Shown: positions 63,451-64,000 of the stretch, one piece after another
How positions within the stretch are numbered: position 1 is the first letter of the stretch
How the letters are laid out: the number at the start of each line of letters is the position of its first letter
Assembly: GCA_030602265.1 (NCBI GenBank)
Contig: JAUWAB010000007.1
Location: 1 to 64,000, forward strand
Direction of reading: 5' to 3'
Origin: Prolixibacteraceae bacterium
Lineage (GTDB): Bacteria; Bacteroidota; Bacteroidia; Bacteroidales; Prolixibacteraceae
DNA: 64,000 nucleotides
The notes under the pieces: generated by a model
The model's database searches: none
What the model was told of the DNA's origin: nothing
What the model saw: only the letters and a program-made list of their open reading frames with translations
Position numbers and translations under genes: made by a program

Positions 63451-64000
63451 TCAGACTCCCCTTGCATTCCTGTCAAGTTGTCCGGCCTCCGAAAAATCAT
63501 TCGTTACCGTATGTCCGTCGAGCGGAAGGATTCTCTGGTGGATCGCATCAATAATCCAGGAGGCCTGAGGGAAGAAATACTCTTCGAGTTCATAGGCAGG
63601 CGTTATCCAGTTGCGGGAACCGACCACAACCGGCGGAGCATCGAGATAGTCGAATGCCAGTTCGGTGATGTTGGATGCCAGATCCCGGAGAAAAGAACCC
63701 CGTGCGGAAGCATCTCCGGAGATGACTATTTTCCCGGTCTTCTTCAGTGACCCGATGACCGGCTGATAGTTAAACGGAACAAGAGAGCGCGCATCAATCA
63801 CTTCGGCCGATAATCCATATTTGTCTGCCAGGATATCCGCCGCCTCCAGTGCCCGGTAAAGGGTAGCTCCAATGGTCAGTATGGTGATATCCGATCCTTC
63901 CCGTTTAACATCAGGCTCTCCGATAGGGATTTCATAATAACCTTCCGGTACGCCATCCTTATGAAACATCTCACCAATATCGTACACCCGCTGGCTCTCG
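63451..64000 (-). CDS. 2-oxoacid dehydrogenase E1 beta (transketolase C-terminal part), 5' end outside window
   Basis: 183 residues visible; the frame continues past 64000 (ESQRVYDIGEMFHKDGVP), so the GTG at 63987 is internal, not a start. Matches the C-terminal domain of branched-chain/2-oxoacid dehydrogenase E1 beta: EIPIGEPDVKREGSDITILTIGATLYRALEAADIL, DARSLVPFN, GKIVISGDASARGSFLRD and VVGSRNWITPAYELEEYFFP. It works with an E1 alpha on ThDP to decarboxylate a 2-oxoacid. The substrate cannot be told from this fragment; the rest of the complex is not visible. Confidence 0.85.
   Translation of the reverse strand, partial: ESQRVYDIGEMFHKDGVPEGYYEIPIGEPDVKREGSDITILTIGATLYRALEAADILADKYGLSAEVIDARSLVPFNYQPVIGSLKKTGKIVISGDASARGSFLRDLASNITELAFDYLDAPPVVVGSRNWITPAYELEEYFFPQASWIIDAIHQRILPLDGHTVTNDFSEAGQLDRNARGV

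Noticed and set aside
1..64000. tRNA, rRNA, CRISPR array, insertion sequence or prophage genes
   Set aside because: None seen on reading the intergenic gaps and gene products; a tRNAscan or IS search would settle it.

Overview
The window reads as chromosomal DNA of a Bacteroidota member, probably class Bacteroidia and probably anaerobic. Four things point there. Two secreted giants end in type IX secretion (T9SS) type A sorting domains. Promoters have the Bacteroidota form TTTG/TTG - about 19 nt - TAnnTTTG, with almost no Shine-Dalgarno sequences. There is a GEVED-domain surface protein and a membrane-bound AraC regulator. The housekeeping gene orders (lysS-gpsA-pgi; AMP nucleosidase-holA; hpt-adk-obgE; parE-parC) fit this phylum as I know it. 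I see no rRNA, tRNA, CRISPR array, integrase or transposase.

Layout. 1-3.8 kb: the 3' end of a T9SS surface protein, metF, and a membrane AraC regulator. 4-10.7 kb: a 2230-residue T9SS-exported multidomain protein. 10.8-16.9 kb (minus): a compact operon of COG1900/DUF39 protein, NIL-domain ferredoxin, UPF0280 protein and cobalamin-dependent metH. Together these should make homocysteine from sulfide and aspartate semialdehyde and methylate it to methionine, with metF supplying methyl-tetrahydrofolate. 17-21 kb: envelope proteins (a DUF5916 barrel, a carboxypeptidase-regulatory-like protein, a lytic transglycosylase lipoprotein). 21.2-30.5 kb: a glycosyltransferase fused to a degenerate sugar-transferase scaffold, a GNAT acetyltransferase, an HsdR_N-like protein, AMP nucleosidase, holA, rhomboid protease, a probably inactive class IV aminotransferase fold, YqgE, tsaB, a DUF3108 protein and efp.

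30.6-43.5 kb: O-antigen ligase and Wzz-like proteins, tyrS, an EamA transporter, a small outer-membrane-like protein, the lysS-gpsA-pgi operon, recJ and an acyltransferase. 43.5-46.4 kb: an exported helix-hairpin-helix/beta-barrel protein with a PorV-like partner. 46.6-55.2 kb: purE, then hpt-adk-obgE-PAP2, parE-parC-aroK. 55.2-55.5 kb: a non-coding gap with a strong promoter and two similarly built hairpin-linker-terminator units, the best small-RNA candidates here. 55.5-60 kb (minus): a sugar-phosphate operon (PHP protein, class II aldolase/SDR fusion, L-sorbose-1-phosphate-reductase-like dehydrogenase). 60.2-64 kb: an M23/LysM peptidase, an exported parallel beta-helix protein, a structured non-coding stretch, and the 3' part of a 2-oxoacid dehydrogenase E1 beta gene.

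The observations most worth following are the methionine/homocysteine operon, the tandem small-RNA candidates at 55.2-55.5 kb, the HhH-barrel/PorV-like pair, the sugar-phosphate operon, and several proteins on known folds that lack catalytic residues or carry nested domains.
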